This document shows, piece after piece, positions 12,115 to 14,320 of a DNA stretch of 14,320 bases. Source of the DNA: DATHVI01 sp035461385. Its GTDB lineage: Bacteria; Actinomycetota; Thermoleophilia; Solirubrobacterales; 70-9. A program made the position numbers and the translations under genes. The notes beneath the pieces were generated by a model. That model was not told where the DNA came from, did not search any database, and saw nothing but the letters and a program-made list of their open reading frames with translations. Location of the stretch: contig DATHVI010000033.1 of assembly GCA_035461385.1 (NCBI GenBank), forward strand, positions 1-14,320, given 5' to 3'. How positions within the stretch are numbered: position 1 is the first letter of the stretch; each line of letters opens with the position of its first letter.

Positions 12115-12879
12115 TTGGCTGACTGGGACGCGGACACCTACGATCGGGTTTCCGATCCACAGGAGGAGTGGGGGCTCGAGGTCCTCGCTCGGCTCGAGCT
12201 CGACGGCGGCGAGGCGGTCCTCGACGCGGGCTGCGGCACCGGGCGGGTGACCCGCCACCTGCTCGAGCGTCTACCGAGCGGCCGGGTGATCGGCGTCGAC
12301 GCCTCGCGCTCGATGATCGAGCGCGCGCGTGAGAACCTCGCCGACTTCGGCGACCGCGTCGACCTGCGCGTCGCCGATCTGAGGACGCTCGAGCTCGAGC
12401 GACCGGTCGATGCGATCTTCTCGAACGCGACCTTCCACTGGATCCTCGACCACGAGACGCTGTTCTCCCGCCTTCACGCGACGCTGCGCCCCGGCGGAGC
12501 GCTCGAGGCACAGTGCGGAGGGGAGGGGAACGTCGCGGAGTGGAAGCGGGCGATCGAGGCGGTCGAGGGCGACGAGCGCTTCGCTCCCTACCTGCGCGGC
12601 GTGCTGCCGTCGTATTACTTCGCCTCGGTCGGCGACACCTGGGCGCGGCTCGAGCGGGTGGGCTTCGAGGTCGGAGACGTCTGGCTCGAGGAGCGGACGG
12701 TGTCCCCGCGCGAGCCGCGCGACTACGTCCGCTCGGTCGGAAGCGCGGAGCTGCTCGAACGGCTTCCGGAGCGCCTGCACGACGAGTTCGTCGACGCGCT
12801 GCTCGGGTCGATGGCTCGTCCGCTGACGCTGCACTACGTCCGCCTCAACATCTCCGCGCGGCGGCCCGGGAGCGAGTAG
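12115..12879 (+). CDS. tam: Trans-aconitate 2-methyltransferase-like SAM methyltransferase
   Basis: This is a 254-aa class I SAM-dependent methyltransferase. Motif I is VLDAGCGTG (35-43), the acidic ribose-binding residue is Asp62 (VIGVDAS), and motif II/III lies around VADLRTLELE and FSNATFHWILDHETLF (102-117). The start MADWDADTYD and the FSNATFHW segment match the pattern of E. coli Tam (MSDWNP..., FANASIQW), which has about the same length. Tam methylates trans-aconitate; the yeast homologue Tmt1 also methylates 3-isopropylmalate. The gene sits between leuD and leuB, directly where 3-isopropylmalate is made and used, so an isopropylmalate or isopropylmaleate substrate is plausible. The start is TTG at 12115 with GGAGGAGG (12100-12107) upstream. 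Family assignment is firm to the Tam-like level; the substrate is inferred. Confidence 0.85.
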   Translation: MADWDADTYDRVSDPQEEWGLEVLARLELDGGEAVLDAGCGTGRVTRHLLERLPSGRVIGVDASRSMIERARENLADFGDRVDLRVADLRTLELERPVDAIFSNATFHWILDHETLFSRLHATLRPGGALEAQCGGEGNVAEWKRAIEAVEGDERFAPYLRGVLPSYYFASVGDTWARLERVGFEVGDVWLEERTVSPREPRDYVRSVGSAELLERLPERLHDEFVDALLGSMARPLTLHYVRLNISARRPGSE

Positions 12880-12882
12880 GTT
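12877..12882 (+). promoter_or_regulatory. Possible -10 element overlapping the tam stop, before leuB
   Basis: TAGGTT fits TANNNT and ends nine bases before the leuB ATG at 12892, which has no good SD. It could give a leaderless or very short-leader leuB message in addition to read-through from leuD-tam. The element includes the TAG stop of tam, so coincidence is possible. Confidence 0.25.
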
Positions 12883-12891
12883 TCCGCGTCG

Positions 12892-13992
12892 ATGAGCCGC
12901 CCCCGGATCGTGCTGCTCCCCGGCGACGGGATCGGCCCCGAGATCATCGCCGCGGCGCGGCGCCTGCTCGAGGTCGTCGGCGACTTCGAGCTCTCCGAGC
13001 AGCTCGTGGGCGGGACCTCGATCGACGCCGACGGGACCGCGCTCACCGACGAGGTCCTCGACGCCTGCCGCGGCTCGGACGCGGTCCTGCTCGGCGCGGT
13101 CGGGGGGCCGCAGTGGGACACGACCGACCCCGAGGCGCCGCGCCCCGAGCAGGGCCTGCTCGGCCTCCGCAAGGGCCTCGGCCTCTACGCGAACCTGCGT
13201 CCGGTGAGGCCGAGCCCGTCGCTGCTGATCGCAAGCCCGCTGCGCGAGGAGCGGATCCGTGGCACCGACCTGCTCGTCGTCCGCGAGCTCACCGGGGGGA
13301 TCTACTTCGGCGACTCCGGTCGCGAGGCCGACCGCGCCCACGACACCTGCGAGTACTCGGTCGCCGAGATCGAGCGCATCGCCCGGGTGGCGTTCACCGC
13401 CGCCGGCGCCCGGGCCGGCGACGGCGCGACCCCGCGGGTGACCTCGGTCGACAAGGCGAACGTGCTCGAGACCTCGCGGCTGTGGCGGACGACGGTCGAG
13501 GGCGTCGCGCGGGATTACCCGGCGGTCGAGCTCGATCACATGCTGGTCGACAACGCCGCGATGCAGCTCGTCTCGGCGCCGTCGAGGTTCGACGTCGTGC
13601 TGACCGAGAACCTGTTCGGGGACATCCTCAGCGACGAGGCCGCGATGCTCACCGGCTCGCTCGGGATGCTGCCGTCGGCGAGCCTCGGCGACGGCGGGCC
13701 GGGCCTGTTCGAGCCGGTGCACGGATCGGCCCCGGACATCGCCGGCAAGGGGATCGCCAACCCCCTCGCGACCTTCCTCTCGGTCGCGCTGATGCTCCGC
13801 CACGGCCTCGACCGCCCGGCCGAAGCGGATGCGATCGAGGCCGCGGTCGAGGCCGCGCTTGCTAAGGGGGTCCGGACCCCGGACCTCGCCTGGGTCGAGC
13901 CCGAGCGGCCGCCGATGTCCGACCTGCCGGCCGAGGTCGAGGTCGGCACCGATGAGATGACCGCCGCGGTGCTGGCGGAGCTCGACGCCTGA
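12892..13992 (+). CDS. leuB: 3-isopropylmalate dehydrogenase
   Basis: This enzyme oxidatively decarboxylates 3-isopropylmalate to 2-ketoisocaproate with NAD+ and Mg2+. The protein has 366 aa, the normal length. Signatures are GDGIGPEI (near 8-15), GAVGGPQWD, GLLGLRKGLGLYANLRPV, and RELTGGIYFG with catalytic Tyr138. Further along are VDKANVLETSRLWR with catalytic Lys188, DHMLVDNAAMQLV with Asp220, and GDILSDEAAMLTGSLGMLPS with the metal ligands Asp244 and Asp248. The NAD-specific FEPVHGSAPDIAGKGIANP follows. These agree with the LeuB branch of the isocitrate/isopropylmalate dehydrogenase family. The ATG at 12892 lies 12 bases after the methyltransferase stop and lacks a strong SD, so it may rely on coupling or a leaderless start. 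It completes the leucine-specific pathway in this cluster. Confidence 0.98.
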   Translation: MSRPRIVLLPGDGIGPEIIAAARRLLEVVGDFELSEQLVGGTSIDADGTALTDEVLDACRGSDAVLLGAVGGPQWDTTDPEAPRPEQGLLGLRKGLGLYANLRPVRPSPSLLIASPLREERIRGTDLLVVRELTGGIYFGDSGREADRAHDTCEYSVAEIERIARVAFTAAGARAGDGATPRVTSVDKANVLETSRLWRTTVEGVARDYPAVELDHMLVDNAAMQLVSAPSRFDVVLTENLFGDILSDEAAMLTGSLGMLPSASLGDGGPGLFEPVHGSAPDIAGKGIANPLATFLSVALMLRHGLDRPAEADAIEAAVEAALAKGVRTPDLAWVEPERPPMSDLPAEVEVGTDEMTAAVLAELDA

Positions 13993-14009
13993 CGCCGGGA
14001 TTCCCGGCG
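13993..14009. terminator. GC hairpin between convergent leuB and superoxide dismutase
   Basis: CGCCGGG (13993-13999) pairs with CCCGGCG (14003-14009) across an ATT loop, immediately after the leuB stop. It lies between convergent genes, so a bidirectional terminator is expected here, but there is no T tract on either side. Confidence 0.4.
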
Positions 14010-14034
14010 GCGCCGGCTCCGCCCGCGCGCAGCG

Positions 14035-14320
14035 TCAGCCCTTCGCCGGGGCGAACTGCTCCGACTCGACCGCGCCGCTCTCCGACGCGCCCTTGCGGGC
14101 GGCCTCCGCCTGGATCAGCTGGCGGTCGACGTGGTCCCAGTCGACGTTGCGGAAGAACGCCTCGACGTACTGCTTGCGCCCGTCGGGCGTCGCGCCGTAG
14201 TCGCGCGCGTAGGCGTGCTCGTAGACGTCGAGCGCCAGCACCGGCACGGTGCTGTGGACCGCCCACAGGTTCTGGGTGTCCATGATGTAGTTGAACAGCG
14301 AGCCGTCGTTTAGGTCGTAG
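14035..14320 (-). CDS. Superoxide dismutase (Fe/Mn family), C-terminal part; 5' end outside window
   Basis: The last 94 codons are present. The frame stays open to the window edge at 14320, and the gene stops with TGA at 14035-14037. The enzyme converts superoxide to oxygen and hydrogen peroxide. The C-terminal SOD domain is recognised by PVLALDVYEHAYARDYG, in which the Asp and His are the last two metal ligands, and by YVEAFFRNVDWDHVDRQL, the conserved final helix. The usual DVWEHAYY has Tyr in place of Trp here. A tail of about 20 residues (GASESGAVESEQFAPAKG) extends past the domain. The N-terminal metal-binding histidines lie outside the window, so metal preference cannot be judged and no sodA/sodB symbol is given. 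It is convergent with leuB and not part of the leucine cluster. Confidence 0.92.
   Translation of the reverse strand, partial: YDLNDGSLFNYIMDTQNLWAVHSTVPVLALDVYEHAYARDYGATPDGRKQYVEAFFRNVDWDHVDRQLIQAEAARKGASESGAVESEQFAPAKG

Noticed and set aside
12271..13803. Long open frame on the minus strand across tam and leuB (about 510 codons)
   Set aside because: It is antisense to two well-supported genes and has repetitive Arg/Asp/Val/Gly composition. It is a shadow frame.

Overview
This is very GC-rich DNA with dense, mostly co-directional genes and G/C-dominated third codon positions. It looks like an actinobacterial chromosome segment. The mycobacterial-type SerC, a LEU-type leader upstream of leuA, RTX-like secreted proteins and several start codons without a Shine-Dalgarno (SD) sequence all fit Actinobacteriota. 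My best guess is class Thermoleophilia (Solirubrobacterales/Gaiellales), but this is inferred from protein style and not from a marker gene. No rRNA, tRNA, CRISPR array, insertion sequence or prophage gene was seen.

Layout. (1) 1-576: the 3' part of ilvC, the branched-chain ketol-acid reductoisomerase. (2) 577-2157: a gene-poor stretch. It holds a possible degraded reading frame on the minus strand, a strong hairpin at 747-769, a small predicted secreted protein with an excellent SD and its own terminator, a 46-codon minus-strand ORF, yjbQ on the minus strand, and a cupin-like N-terminal fragment that overlaps the yjbQ start. (3) 2158-5919: serC and serA overlap by 4 bp, the first two steps of serine synthesis, followed by a zinc-free quinone-oxidoreductase-like protein. 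(4) 5920-7561: a short Cys-containing upstream ORF overlaps the GTG of a polytopic membrane protein, followed by a secreted protein with RTX-like repeats. (5) 7562-13992: a complete leucine-specific cluster, leader peptide/leuA - XRE-cupin regulator - leuC - leuD - Tam-like methyltransferase - leuB. (6) 14035-14320: the 3' part of an Fe/Mn superoxide dismutase gene on the minus strand, convergent with leuB.

How the genes work together. IlvC makes the dihydroxy-acid precursor of valine and of 2-ketoisovalerate. LeuA condenses ketoisovalerate with acetyl-CoA, LeuCD isomerises isopropylmalate, and LeuB oxidises it to ketoisocaproate. SerC and SerA feed the serine branch. The most informative regulatory element lies before leuA. 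A 19-aa leader peptide has five consecutive Leu codons, and those codons are complementary over 11 bp to the leuA SD region. A second 10-bp helix pairs the leader start codon with sequence just upstream of that SD, so the two helices together form a pseudoknot. This predicts leucine-dependent translational attenuation and matches the actinobacterial LEU-element class as I recall it.

Two non-canonical genes sit inside the leucine cluster: an XRE-cupin regulator with an operator-like repeat at its start, and a trans-aconitate-methyltransferase-like enzyme between leuD and leuB. They are the best candidates for under-described biology. Isopropylmalate is an attractive common ligand or substrate, but that is inference.
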